Assembly: GCA_963770995.1 (NCBI GenBank) | Contig: CAVYRS010000001.1 | Coordinates: forward strand, 3,472,001-3,536,000 | Length of the DNA stretch: 64,000 bases | Source of the DNA: CAVSWN01 sp963770995 | GTDB lineage: Bacteria > Acidobacteriota > Vicinamibacteria > Vicinamibacterales > CAVVIG01 | Direction: 5' to 3' | Translations under genes and position numbers: made by a program | Notes under the pieces: model-generated | Seen by the model: only the letters and a program-made list of their open reading frames with translations | Told to the model about the DNA's origin: nothing | Database searches by the model: none | In this document: positions 38,698-46,953 of the stretch, one piece after another | Layout of the letters: every line of letters starts with the position of its first letter | Numbering within the stretch: position 1 is the first letter of the stretch

Positions 38698-38758
38698 CTC
38701 GTGGTGAGCCTGTCGAACCACGAGCAAGCGGCTCGTCCTTCGACAAGCTCAGGACGAG
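38698..38758. repeat. Paired STGSG-type repeats
   Basis: CTCGTGGTGAGCCTGTCGAA with CCACGAG, then CTCGTCCTTCGACAAGCTCA with GGACGAG. Between glmS and pcrA; nearly identical to 25357-25411. Confidence 0.88.
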
Positions 38759-38783
38759 CGAGTGTACATCGTCTACCGTCGAT

Positions 38784-40628
38784 CTACTCGACGGTCACGC
38801 TCTTCGCCAGATTCCTCGGCTGATCCACGTCGCAGCCGCGGCGCACCGCGATGTTGTACGCGAGCAACTGCAGCGGCAGCGTGAACGCGATCGGCGTGAG
38901 CAGATCGGGCGTCCGCGGGAGCTCGAGCACGACGTCGCGCGCTGGATCGAGGATCGACCGCAGCCGATCGTCTCCACGCGTGGTGAGCGCAATCACCGAT
39001 CCGCCGCGTGCCTTGACCTCCTGCATGTTGCCGATCATCTTCTCGAATACGGCGTCGAGCGGCGCGAGCGTCACCACGGGCATGCGCTCGTCGATGAGGG
39101 CAATCGGACCGTGCTTCATTTCGCCGGCCGGATAGCCTTCGGCGTGGATGTAGGAGATTTCCTTCAGTTTCAGCGCGCCCTCGAGCGCAATCGGATAGTT
39201 GATGCCGCGGCCGAGATAGAGGAAATCGGTGCGGTTGTAGAAGCGGCCGGCGATGTCTTCGACGTCCGGCGCCAGCTTGAGCGTTTGCTCGAGCAACTGA
39301 GGCAGTTGCAGCAACGCGCGGATGTGCGGGCGTGAGCCCTCGAGCGAGAGCACGCCGCGCGTCTGGCCCAGGCGCACCGCGAGCAGATACAGCGCGACGA
39401 GCTGAGAGGTGAACGCTTTGGTCGAGGCGACGCCGATCTCGGGGCCGGCGTGCGTGTAGATCGTGCCGTCGCTCTCACGCGTTGCCATGCTGCCGACGAC
39501 GTTGCAGATGGCGACGCTGGACGCGCCCGCGTGCTTCGCCTCTCGCAGCGCCGCGAGCGTGTCGGCCGTTTCGCCCGACTGCGTGATCACGACCGCGAGC
39601 GTGTTCGCCGTCGCGATCGGACTCCGATACCGGTACTCGGAGCCGTAGTCCACCTCGACGTGGAGGCGCGCGAGCTGCTCGATCAGAAACTTGCCGACCA
39701 GCCCCGCGTGCCACGACGTGCCGCACGCCAGGATCGTCACGCGGTCGACCGCCGCCAGGGAGGCGTCGGTCAGCTTCATCTCCTCCAGGAAAACCTTGCC
39801 CGAGTCCTCCGACACGCGGCCGAGGATCGTTTCGCGCGCCGCGGTCGGCTGCTCGAAGATCTCCTTGAGCATGAAGTGCTTGTAACCGGCCTTCTCGGCC
39901 ATGATCGGGTCCCACAGCACCCGCTGCGTCGCCTTCGACACCGGCCGCCCGAAGAAGTCCGTGAACGCGACGCCGGTGCGCGTGATGACCGCCATCTCCT
40001 CGTCGCCGAGAAACACGACGTCGCGCGTGTGGCTGAGGATCGCCGGAATATCCGACGCGACGAAGAACTCGCCGTCGCCGAGGCCGACGACGATCGGCGG
40101 TCCGTTGCGGACCGCGACAATCTTCTCCGGATCGTCGGCGGAGATCAGCACGATCGCGAACAGGCCGCGCATCAGCAGCAGCGCCCGCCGCACCGCGTTT
40201 TCGAGCCCATCGTCTTTCGTCTCGCGTTCCACCAGATGCGCGACGATTTCCGTGTCGGTTTCGGTCGTGAAGACGTGACCTTGCCGCTGCAGCTCCTGCT
40301 TGAGGTCGAGATAGTTCTCGATGATGCCGTTGTGGACCACGACGATCTTGCCGGTGCAGTCCCGGTGCGGATGGGCGTTCTCTTCCGTCGGCCGGCCGTG
40401 CGTGGCCCAGCGCGTGTGGCCGACACCGTAGTCGCCGAGAATCGGGTTCGACTCGATCACGTCTTCGAGATTCGACAGCTTGCCGGCGCTACGGCGGAGA
40501 TCGACAACTCCGTCGCGCACGACCGCCACGCCCGCCGAGTCGTATCCGCGATACTCGAGCCGCCGCAATCCGTCGATCAAGACGGGGACGACGTCCTTGG
40601 GTCCGATGTAACCGATGATTCCGCACAT
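38784..40628 (-). CDS. glmS: Glutamine-fructose-6-phosphate aminotransferase (isomerizing)
   Basis: 614 residues. ATG at 40628 gives MCGIIGYIGPKDVVPVLIDG with the N-terminal nucleophile Cys2. Glutaminase domain (GHTRWATHGRPTEENAHPH, VHNGIIENY), then two SIS domains (ILACGTSWHAGLVGKFLIEQL, VVITQSGETADTLAALREAK, ASTKAFTSQL) and the terminal PRNLAKSVTVE. First step of UDP-GlcNAc synthesis; glmU, the last steps, is immediately upstream, so both are likely co-transcribed. Confidence 0.98.
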   Translation of the reverse strand: MCGIIGYIGPKDVVPVLIDGLRRLEYRGYDSAGVAVVRDGVVDLRRSAGKLSNLEDVIESNPILGDYGVGHTRWATHGRPTEENAHPHRDCTGKIVVVHNGIIENYLDLKQELQRQGHVFTTETDTEIVAHLVERETKDDGLENAVRRALLLMRGLFAIVLISADDPEKIVAVRNGPPIVVGLGDGEFFVASDIPAILSHTRDVVFLGDEEMAVITRTGVAFTDFFGRPVSKATQRVLWDPIMAEKAGYKHFMLKEIFEQPTAARETILGRVSEDSGKVFLEEMKLTDASLAAVDRVTILACGTSWHAGLVGKFLIEQLARLHVEVDYGSEYRYRSPIATANTLAVVITQSGETADTLAALREAKHAGASSVAICNVVGSMATRESDGTIYTHAGPEIGVASTKAFTSQLVALYLLAVRLGQTRGVLSLEGSRPHIRALLQLPQLLEQTLKLAPDVEDIAGRFYNRTDFLYLGRGINYPIALEGALKLKEISYIHAEGYPAGEMKHGPIALIDERMPVVTLAPLDAVFEKMIGNMQEVKARGGSVIALTTRGDDRLRSILDPARDVVLELPRTPDLLTPIAFTLPLQLLAYNIAVRRGCDVDQPRNLAKSVTVE

Positions 40629-40629
40629 G

Positions 40630-40671
40630 GGGTCCCTCAGTCCTGACTTCTGACTTCTGACTTCTGACTTG
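40630..40671. repeat. Tandem TGACTTC word array
   Basis: Four direct copies of CTGACTT in 40638-40671, forming a single arm with no inverted partner. It encodes the last residues of glmU (QKSEVRSQD). Confidence 0.85.
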
Positions 40672-42043
40672 CCGCCGCTTTCTTCTTCTCGACCCATCCG
40701 TCGATATTTCGCTGCTTCCCCGCGCTGACCGCCAGCGCCCCGCCCGGCACGTTCTTGCGCACCGTCGTCCCGGTGCCGACGTAGGCGCCCTTCCCTACCG
40801 TGACGGGGGCGATGAGCTGGGTGTCGCTGCCAATGAATGCGCCGTCTTCGATGATGGTTTGATGTTTCTTCACGCCGTCGTAGTTGCAGGTGATGACGCC
40901 CGCGCCGACATTGACCTTTTCGCCGATCGTCGCGTCTCCGAGATACGCGAGGTGCATGGCCTTCGACTCGGCGCCGAGCACGGTTTTCTTCACCTCGACG
41001 AAGTTGCCCACACGGGCGCGGTCGCGGACGTCCGCCTCGTTTCGCAGGTGCGCGAACGGACCGATGCGCACGTCCGTCGCGACGCGCGAATCGGTGATGA
41101 GGCAATGGTTCAGCACCGTGACGCGATCCCCGAGGTGCGAATTCACGATGCGCACGCCGCTGTGGATTTCACAGCCGGCGCCGATCGTCGTTCCGCCTTC
41201 AAGCGACACGCCAGGATGGAGGATCGTGTCCTGCCCGATAACGACGTCGCCGTCGATGTACGCCGTGGCCGGATCGTCGATGGTCACGCCGGCCGCCATC
41301 AACTCAGCTGTTTTGTGATCGCGCACGATTCGGCTCACTGCCGCGAGCTCGGCGCGGCTGTTGATGCCCTGGATCTCGTCGGGATCCGGGACGCACACTG
41401 TTTCGACCCCGGCCCCCCGGCGACGAAAAATCTCCACGAGGTCCGGGAGGTAGTACTCGCCCTGGGCGTTCTCGCGCGCGATGGATCGGACTGCGTCGAA
41501 CAGACCGCTGATTTCGAAGGCGTAGATGCCCGAATTGATTTCGTGAATCTCACGTTCGGCCGAGGTGGCATCCCGATCCTCGACAATGCGTGCAATGTTC
41601 CGGCCCGACCGAACGATTCGCCCGTAGCCCGCCGGGTCCGCCACCACCGCCGTGACGACCGTGGCTGCCGCATTTGCCTTACGGTGCCGTTCGACCAGGG
41701 TTTGCACGGTAGAAGGCCTCAGGAGAGGCACATCCCCAGACAGCAGCACGACAGTGCCCGTTGCGACCTTGAGAACAGGCTCGGTGGTCAGTAGCGCGTG
41801 ACCGGTCCCGAGCTGTGGTTCTTGGACCACAAAACTGAGACCGCGGTGACCGGTAAGGACTCGTTGAACAGTATCGGCTTCGTGTCCCACGACAACGATG
41901 GTGGATTTGGGTGCGAGTGCGGAGGTGGTCGCCAGGACGTGCGAGATCATCGGGCGGCCCGCCACGTGATGCAGCACCTTGGGCCGCGCGGATTTCATGC
42001 GCGTCCCCTTTCCTGCAGCAAGGATCACGACGTGGAGGTCCAT
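40637..42043 (-). CDS. glmU: Bifunctional GlmU: GlcN-1-P acetyltransferase / GlcNAc-1-P uridylyltransferase
   Basis: 468 residues from the ATG at 42043. Pyrophosphorylase domain: VVILAAGKGTRMKSARPKVLH, LLSGDVPLL and NSGIYAFEI. Left-handed beta-helix: VVIGQDTILHPGVSLEGGTT, FVEVKKTVLG, AYLGDATIGEKVNVGAGVITCNYDGVKKHQT with the catalytic His region, and GKGAYVGTGTTVRKNVPGGALAVSAGKQRNIDGW. The C-terminal ~10 residues come from a tandem repeat. Makes UDP-GlcNAc for peptidoglycan and lipopolysaccharide. Confidence 0.97.
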   Translation of the reverse strand: MDLHVVILAAGKGTRMKSARPKVLHHVAGRPMISHVLATTSALAPKSTIVVVGHEADTVQRVLTGHRGLSFVVQEPQLGTGHALLTTEPVLKVATGTVVLLSGDVPLLRPSTVQTLVERHRKANAAATVVTAVVADPAGYGRIVRSGRNIARIVEDRDATSAEREIHEINSGIYAFEISGLFDAVRSIARENAQGEYYLPDLVEIFRRRGAGVETVCVPDPDEIQGINSRAELAAVSRIVRDHKTAELMAAGVTIDDPATAYIDGDVVIGQDTILHPGVSLEGGTTIGAGCEIHSGVRIVNSHLGDRVTVLNHCLITDSRVATDVRIGPFAHLRNEADVRDRARVGNFVEVKKTVLGAESKAMHLAYLGDATIGEKVNVGAGVITCNYDGVKKHQTIIEDGAFIGSDTQLIAPVTVGKGAYVGTGTTVRKNVPGGALAVSAGKQRNIDGWVEKKKAAASQKSEVRSQD

Positions 42044-42045
42044 TT

Positions 42046-42114
42046 TGGTCCTTAGTCCCTGGTCCTTAGACCTTTGTCCGGCGGGACCAAGGACCAAGGC
42101 CGAAGGACCAAGAA
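42046..42114. repeat. Inverted tandem-word repeat, GGACCAAGGAC family (short)
   Basis: Left: GGTCCTTAGTCCCTGGTCCT and on (42048-42079); right: GGGACCAAGGACCAAGGCCG then AAGGACCAAGAAC. Junction of glmU and the TPR gene; a smaller sister of 12947-13119. Confidence 0.88.
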
Positions 42115-42120
42115 CTACGA

Positions 42121-42792
42121 TTATCGCGCTGATCGGGTCTTGATTGGCCTTCGGCGCTCGATGCGTGGCATCGGTGGCGCTTCGAGGGCGGCGCGAAAGG
42201 CCTCGTCGCCGCGAAGCGGCTCGAGATCTGGATCGCTGCGGGCAAGTGCCCGATTTTCCGGATTGAGAGAGATCGCTCGCTCGAGATGGGCGACGGCTTC
42301 GGCGGGCTCGCCACGCTGCGCGTGGGCCACGGCCAGCATGTAGAGCGCGTGGTCGTTGTCGGGGTCCTCATCGCGCACCAGCCGCAGATGGGCGATGGCT
42401 TCGTCGTACCGGCCGCCGTTGATCGACAGCGTGGCGGCGTACAGCCTTTCATCAATGGTTTGGGGAGCCTCCTCTCGGGGACTCGCCTGCCGCTGGCAGA
42501 TGTTCAGGTACAGGCGAACGCGTTCGTGGAGCTCCTTCTCGTCGGGGTATTGTCGGAGGACCGACTCGAGCAGGTCAGTCGCTTGACGGTAATCGTGTCG
42601 CTGCAGAGCTTCCAATCCCCGTTCGTAGAGGGCGACAGCATCGATGTAGGTTGAGCGCCGTTGTGGCGGTGTTGCCGATGAGGCTGATGCAGACTGGGCC
42701 AACAGGGCTCCAGCGTCTCGCGCCGACTTTACGGCCGAGGTATTTCTGGCATTCTTGGGCGACTTGGGCGGCGGCCGACGCTGCTTGGCCAT
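42121..42792 (-). CDS. Tetratricopeptide-repeat protein
   Basis: 223 residues, ATG start. A basic Ser/Ala-rich N-terminus (~45 residues) is followed by three to four TPR units: AVALYERGLEALQRHDYRQATDLLESVLRQYPDE, RLYAATLSINGGRYDEAIAHLRLVRDEDPD and HALYMLAVAHAQRGEPAEAVAHLERAISLNPEN. The tail ALARSDPDLEPLRGDEAFRA is a common acidobacterial TPR ending. No signal peptide, so a cytosolic scaffold of unknown partner. Between glmU and rsmI. Confidence 0.85.
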   Translation of the reverse strand: MAKQRRPPPKSPKNARNTSAVKSARDAGALLAQSASASSATPPQRRSTYIDAVALYERGLEALQRHDYRQATDLLESVLRQYPDEKELHERVRLYLNICQRQASPREEAPQTIDERLYAATLSINGGRYDEAIAHLRLVRDEDPDNDHALYMLAVAHAQRGEPAEAVAHLERAISLNPENRALARSDPDLEPLRGDEAFRAALEAPPMPRIERRRPIKTRSAR

Positions 42793-42883
42793 GTGTCTAA
42801 CGGAACAGGTCTAGGAGATCGGGGAAATCCTGTGTGAAACGGCTGGGTAACTTACCAAAGCCACACGGCCTTGGTCAAGTTGG

Positions 42884-43735
42884 TCAATCACCCATAGCCT
42901 TGCTGCGCTCGATCGCTTCATAAACTGCATTGGGTGCCAGCCCGTACCGTCGTGCGAGCTCACCGACTGCCTGACGACGAGTGCGCCGCCGATTAGCGGT
43001 CATTTCACCAAATTCAAGCCCGATCACCTCGTCCGTCGGCACCAGGGCTGGCTCTAAATCTGGCTTTTGACCAATATCAACCACCACGGTGAATTCTCCC
43101 CTTGGCGGAACATGCCGGGCGAGAACCAAACTAATTGGTCCTCTGACCGATTCTTCGTGCGTCTTCGTGAGTTCTCGGCTCATCGAAATAGGGCAATCAC
43201 CTATAATAAGGTGTAGCTCAGTGAGCGTGCGCTCGATGCGATGTGGAGCCTCGAAAAAGACGACCGTCCCACCGATTTGGTGGAGCCGCTCAAACCACAG
43301 CTTACGGTCCCTGACTTTTATTGGGGGAAATCCCAGAAAAGAGAACGAATCGAACGGTATTCCCGACGCCGTCAGGGCCGCCAGAATCGCGCTCGGACCT
43401 GGAATCGGTTCGACACGCACGCCGGCCGCCACCGCCGCCGCGATGAGCTGTCCGCCCGGATCGGAAATCGTCGGGGTGCCTGCATCCGAGACGAGCGCCA
43501 CGCTTTGGCCGGCACGCAGGCGATCGACCAGCGCCGGCGCCTTCTGATGCTCGTTATGCGCGTGCAGACTGGTCGTTGGTGTCGCGATGGCGTGCCGCGC
43601 CAACAGATGCGCTGTACGCCGTGTGTCCTCGGCCGCAATGATCGAGACTTCGCGCAGGATTCGCAGCGCACGCAACGTGATGTCTTCGAGATTGCCGATT
43701 GGCGTGGCGACAACGAAAAGTGTGCCGGGCTTCAC
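42884..43735 (-). CDS. rsmI: 16S rRNA (cytidine1402-2'-O)-methyltransferase RsmI
   Basis: 283 residues, GTG start. Tetrapyrrole-methylase fold: GTLFVVATPIGNLEDITLRALRILREV, AAEDTRRTAHLL, ALVSDAGTPTISDPGGQLI, IPGPSAILAALTASGIPFDSFSFLGFPP, FFEAPHRIERTL. The C-terminal ~60 residues form a winged-helix-like end (ARRYGLAPNAVYEAIERSKA). The C-terminal half (42,884-43,330) is visibly less GC-rich, with more A/T-ending codons than the N-terminal half or the neighbours. Methylates C1402 in the ribosomal decoding centre. Confidence 0.95.
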   Translation of the reverse strand: MKPGTLFVVATPIGNLEDITLRALRILREVSIIAAEDTRRTAHLLARHAIATPTTSLHAHNEHQKAPALVDRLRAGQSVALVSDAGTPTISDPGGQLIAAAVAAGVRVEPIPGPSAILAALTASGIPFDSFSFLGFPPIKVRDRKLWFERLHQIGGTVVFFEAPHRIERTLTELHLIIGDCPISMSRELTKTHEESVRGPISLVLARHVPPRGEFTVVVDIGQKPDLEPALVPTDEVIGLEFGEMTANRRRTRRQAVGELARRYGLAPNAVYEAIERSKAMGD

Positions 43736-43847
43736 GTGTCAGGTTTGAAGTCCTACGACCCAAGTCGAGTCTTCTGCAGTTTCGTTTAGTGTACCATTGG
43801 CGGATCGTTCGTTTGGATCGAGGCAGCTCTGCCGACGCAGGATACCG

Positions 43848-45506
43848 ATGATTGCTTCCGAGCCCCTACCCCACTTCGTCGACGACCTGCTCGGTTATCT
43901 CCACGAAACGCATCCTACGCACGCGACCCTCGACGGCGTGCACACGTACGACGACCTGCTCGAGGACGTCAGCCGCCACGCCATCGACAGCGAAGCGCAC
44001 GCGCTCTCGGGTTACCTGCGGCGCCTCGACGAAATCAACAAGGACGCGCTCACCGAAATCGAGCGTCTCGAGCATCGGATGCTCACCGAGCACCTGCAGG
44101 CGCGCATGTTCGAGCTCGAGGTGGTGCGCACCTGGGAACGGAATCCGCAGCACTACGCCGATCTCATCGCGTCGAGCCTCGCCGGCCAGGCGCTCTTCAC
44201 CCATGCGCCGGCCTCGGAGCGCGCTCGCCGAGTGCTCTCGAAGCTGCGGCAGACACCGCGCCTCATTCAGGCGGCGCGCGACAACATCAAAGATCCCCCC
44301 GGCATCTTCGTCAAGGTCGGCATCGAGACGATGAAGGGCGCGCTTTCGTTCATCGACGAGGAGCTCCCGCGCGCCTTTGCCGACGTGGACGATTTGCATC
44401 TGCTCGGCGATCTGGCCGACGCGCAGACTGAAGCGTCGCACGTCGTCGGCGCCTACATTCAATATCTCGAAACCGAGATGGCGCCGAAGGCCCGAGCGTC
44501 GTTCCGGCTGGGGCGCGACAAGTTCGAGCAGAAGCTGCGGCTCGAGGAAGGGCTCTCGATGCCGATCGAGAAGCTCATCGACATCGCCGAACGAGAGCTC
44601 AGAACGACGCACGAAGCGTTCCGGTCGCTGGCGGGCCGCATGAACGGCAGCGATCCGCTGGAGGCCTGGGCGCGCAAGAAGGCGGACCATCCAGGCCCGG
44701 GCGAGCTCGCGCAGGTGGGACGCGGTCAGCTCGACGAGCTCGCGACGTTCCTGCGCCGTCAGGCGCTGATCACACTGCCCGAAGGGGAATCGATCACGGT
44801 CGCGCCGACGCCCGAGTTCTATCGCTGGTCGTTCGCGAGCATGTGGACGCCTGGCCCGTTCGAATCAAAGCCGAGCCGCGCGTACTACTACCTCACCGAC
44901 ATCGATCCGTCGTGGCCGCCCGAGCGCCAGGAAGAGCACCTCCGCGACTACAACATCCCGACGCTCTGGTCGATCTCGATTCACGAGGTCTATCCCGGCC
45001 ACTTCCTGCACTACCAGCATCTGCGGAAGGTCGAATCCAAGACGCGCAAGTCGATCATGTTCGCGCCGGCGTCGTTCGTCGAGGGCTGGGCGCACTACTG
45101 CGAGCAGATGATGATCGAAGCGGGCTTCGGCCGGCAGGACTACGGGATTCAATTGGGACAGCTCGCGGAGTCGCTGATCCGTCTCGCGCGCTTCATCGTG
45201 TGCATTCGTCTTCATACCGAGGACATGTCGGTAGAGCAGGGCGTGCGCTTTTTCCGCGAAGAAGCGTACATGGAGGAGGGGAGTGCGCGGCGCGAAGCCG
45301 AGCGCGGCACCTTCGATCCCACATATCTCGTGTACAGCGTCGGCAAACTGATGCTGCTCAAGCTGCGCCAGGACTTCAAGCAGCAGCAGGGCAAAAGCTT
45401 TTCGCTGCGCACCTTCCACGACACGCTGCTCGGCCAGGGAACCGCGCCGTTCTGGCTCCATCGACGGCTGATGCTCGGCAACGATGCGGGGGACCTGCTC
45501 GAGTAA
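43848..45506 (+). CDS. DUF885 family putative zinc metallopeptidase
   Basis: 552 residues from the ATG at 43848; an in-frame TTG at 43797 lacks support. The active-site pattern is ISIHEVYPGHFLHYQH (HExxxGH-type) near residue 385 with the downstream Glu in FVEGWAHYCEQMMIEAG. The C-terminus FHDTLLGQGTAPFWLHRRLMLG is the family's signature end. No signal peptide is apparent, so probably cytosolic. DUF885 proteins are predicted carboxypeptidase-like enzymes of uncertain substrate. The FmdB-type gene follows two bases after the stop. Confidence 0.9.
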   Translation: MIASEPLPHFVDDLLGYLHETHPTHATLDGVHTYDDLLEDVSRHAIDSEAHALSGYLRRLDEINKDALTEIERLEHRMLTEHLQARMFELEVVRTWERNPQHYADLIASSLAGQALFTHAPASERARRVLSKLRQTPRLIQAARDNIKDPPGIFVKVGIETMKGALSFIDEELPRAFADVDDLHLLGDLADAQTEASHVVGAYIQYLETEMAPKARASFRLGRDKFEQKLRLEEGLSMPIEKLIDIAERELRTTHEAFRSLAGRMNGSDPLEAWARKKADHPGPGELAQVGRGQLDELATFLRRQALITLPEGESITVAPTPEFYRWSFASMWTPGPFESKPSRAYYYLTDIDPSWPPERQEEHLRDYNIPTLWSISIHEVYPGHFLHYQHLRKVESKTRKSIMFAPASFVEGWAHYCEQMMIEAGFGRQDYGIQLGQLAESLIRLARFIVCIRLHTEDMSVEQGVRFFREEAYMEEGSARREAERGTFDPTYLVYSVGKLMLLKLRQDFKQQQGKSFSLRTFHDTLLGQGTAPFWLHRRLMLGNDAGDLLE

Positions 45507-45508
45507 CC

Positions 45509-45820
45509 ATGCCGTTGTACGAGTACGAATGCGAGCGCGGGCATCGGTTCGAACGGATCGTCAAGTTTTCCGATCCCCCGCTTGAAAGCTGTCCGACCTG
45601 CGGCGGCGTCGTCCGCAAGCTGATGTCGTCGCCCGCGATTCAGTTCAAGGGCAGCGGGTTTTACATCACCGACTACGCGCGGAAAGGCTCCGACTCCAAG
45701 GACCCGAAAGACACCAGGGACACGAAAGACACCAAGGAGACGAAGCCGAGCGGTGAGGCGGGGGAGTCCAAGGAGTCGAAAGAGTCCAAAGAGTCCAAAG
45801 AGTCGAAAGAGTCGAGATGA
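45509..45820 (+). CDS. FmdB-type zinc-ribbon protein with slippage-prone tail
   Basis: 103 residues. MPLYEYECERGHRFERIVKF, then ESCPTCGG: a C-x(n)-CPTC zinc ribbon in which the first CxxC appears as C-E-R-G-H. IQFKGSGFYITDYARK is the family's conserved end of domain. The tail is a run of SKE units coded by AAAGAGTCN nine-mers (45770-45815). After the TGA, the same nine-mer pattern continues in the +1 frame to 45924 (KESKETKTDKPAAA and on), so a one-unit slip or base error may have truncated the original tail. Regulatory or unknown role. Confidence 0.85.
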   Translation: MPLYEYECERGHRFERIVKFSDPPLESCPTCGGVVRKLMSSPAIQFKGSGFYITDYARKGSDSKDPKDTRDTKDTKETKPSGEAGESKESKESKESKESKESR

Positions 45821-45937
45821 AAGAGTCGAAAGAAACGAAGACCGACAAACCCGCGGCCGCGGAACCCGCCGGCGCGAAGTCAAAGACAGACACGAGCTCG
45901 ACGTCCTCGACCAAATCGGATTAGCCACGAGGGGATC

Positions 45938-45958
45938 GCAGGGCTAAAGCCCTGCGCC
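45938..45958. repeat. GCAGGGCTAAAGCCCTGC palindrome
   Basis: A perfect 8-bp stem hairpin, identical in core to the second module at 27153-27205. Between the FmdB gene and galU (convergent), so terminator-like. Confidence 0.8.
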
Positions 45959-45998
45959 ACACCGGAAGGCTGCCTGCAGGAGGACGCCACAGGCGGCG

Positions 45999-46028
45999 GT
46001 ACGTGGGGTCCGGCTTTAGCCGGACCTT
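45999..46028. repeat. GGTCCGGCTTTAGCCGGACC palindrome
   Basis: Same family as the mnmE insert, with the flanking TACGTGG also shared. It abuts the galU stop codon. Confidence 0.85.
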
Positions 46029-46924
46029 CAGCGTTTTCCTGCGAGCGCCGCGAGATCGAGCGACGCGAGGTACTCCGAGAACTTTCCGGCCAGGTCCGGC
46101 CGCCGCAGCGCGAAGTACACCACGGCCTTCAGGAATCCCAGCTTGTTGCCGGTGTCGTGACGCACGCCCTTGACCTCGCAGGCGTAGATGCGCCGCGTTT
46201 TCAAGAGCTCGCGCAAGCCATTGGTGAGCTGAATCTCGCCTGTGCGATCGCTCTTGATTGCGGCAAGAGCCGGAAAAATGTCGGGTGTGAGCACGTAACG
46301 GCCGATGATCGCGAGGTCGGACGGCGCCTCTTCGCGCGGCGGCTTCTCGACGAGATCGCGGACCTGGTAGATGCCGGCGCCCAGGCGGGAGTTTTCCTCG
46401 ACGGCGATCACGCCGTAGCTGGAGATGTCTTCCCGCGGCACCCGCTCAACGGCCAACACCGGACCATCGAGGTTCTCGAACACGTCGATCAGCTGTTTGA
46501 TCGCCGGCGGATCGGCGTCGATCACGTCGTCGCCGAGGATCACCGCGAATGGTTCGGGGCCGACCAGCTCGCGGGCGACCAGGACCGCATGGCCGAGGCC
46601 AAGCGGCTCCCCCTGCCGCACGTACGCGAAGTTGATCATGTTCGAGATCTTGCGCACCTCGGCGAGCTGCTCGCGCTTGCCGCGCGCCTCGAGGAACGTC
46701 TCGAGCTCCACCGACACATCGAAGTGATCTTCGATCGCGTTCTTGCCGCGCCCGGTCACCAGGATGATGTTGTCGACGCCGGACGCCACCGCTTCCTCGA
46801 CGCCGTACTGAATGATCGGCTTGTCGACGAGCGGCAGCATTTCCTTCGGCTGCGCTTTCGTCGCGGGGAGGAACCGCGTGCCTAGGCCCGCGGCGGGGAA
46901 GACGGCTTTGCGGACGGTCGCCAC
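46028..46924 (-). CDS. galU: UTP-glucose-1-phosphate uridylyltransferase
   Basis: 298 residues, GTG start. VRKAVFPAAGLGTRFLPATKAQPKEMLPLVDKPIIQYGVEEAV is the nucleotide-binding signature. Then RQGEPLGLGHAVLVARELVG, FAVILGDDVIDA and GEIQLTNGLRELL. Makes UDP-glucose for surface polysaccharides. Divergent from serS with a 29-base gap. Confidence 0.97.
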   Translation of the reverse strand: MATVRKAVFPAAGLGTRFLPATKAQPKEMLPLVDKPIIQYGVEEAVASGVDNIILVTGRGKNAIEDHFDVSVELETFLEARGKREQLAEVRKISNMINFAYVRQGEPLGLGHAVLVARELVGPEPFAVILGDDVIDADPPAIKQLIDVFENLDGPVLAVERVPREDISSYGVIAVEENSRLGAGIYQVRDLVEKPPREEAPSDLAIIGRYVLTPDIFPALAAIKSDRTGEIQLTNGLRELLKTRRIYACEVKGVRHDTGNKLGFLKAVVYFALRRPDLAGKFSEYLASLDLAALAGKR

Positions 46925-46953
46925 GCCGGAATCGTAACTACAATGGCGAACGC

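Noticed and set aside
40629..41105. Upstream extension of the glmS frame to 41105
   Set aside because: GlmS must start MCGIIG so that Cys is N-terminal; the extension lies on the glmU strand in the wrong frame.
45817..45924. Separate 35-codon gene after the FmdB-type gene
   Set aside because: It continues the same nine-mer pattern out of frame and has no ribosome site; more likely the displaced tail of the same protein.
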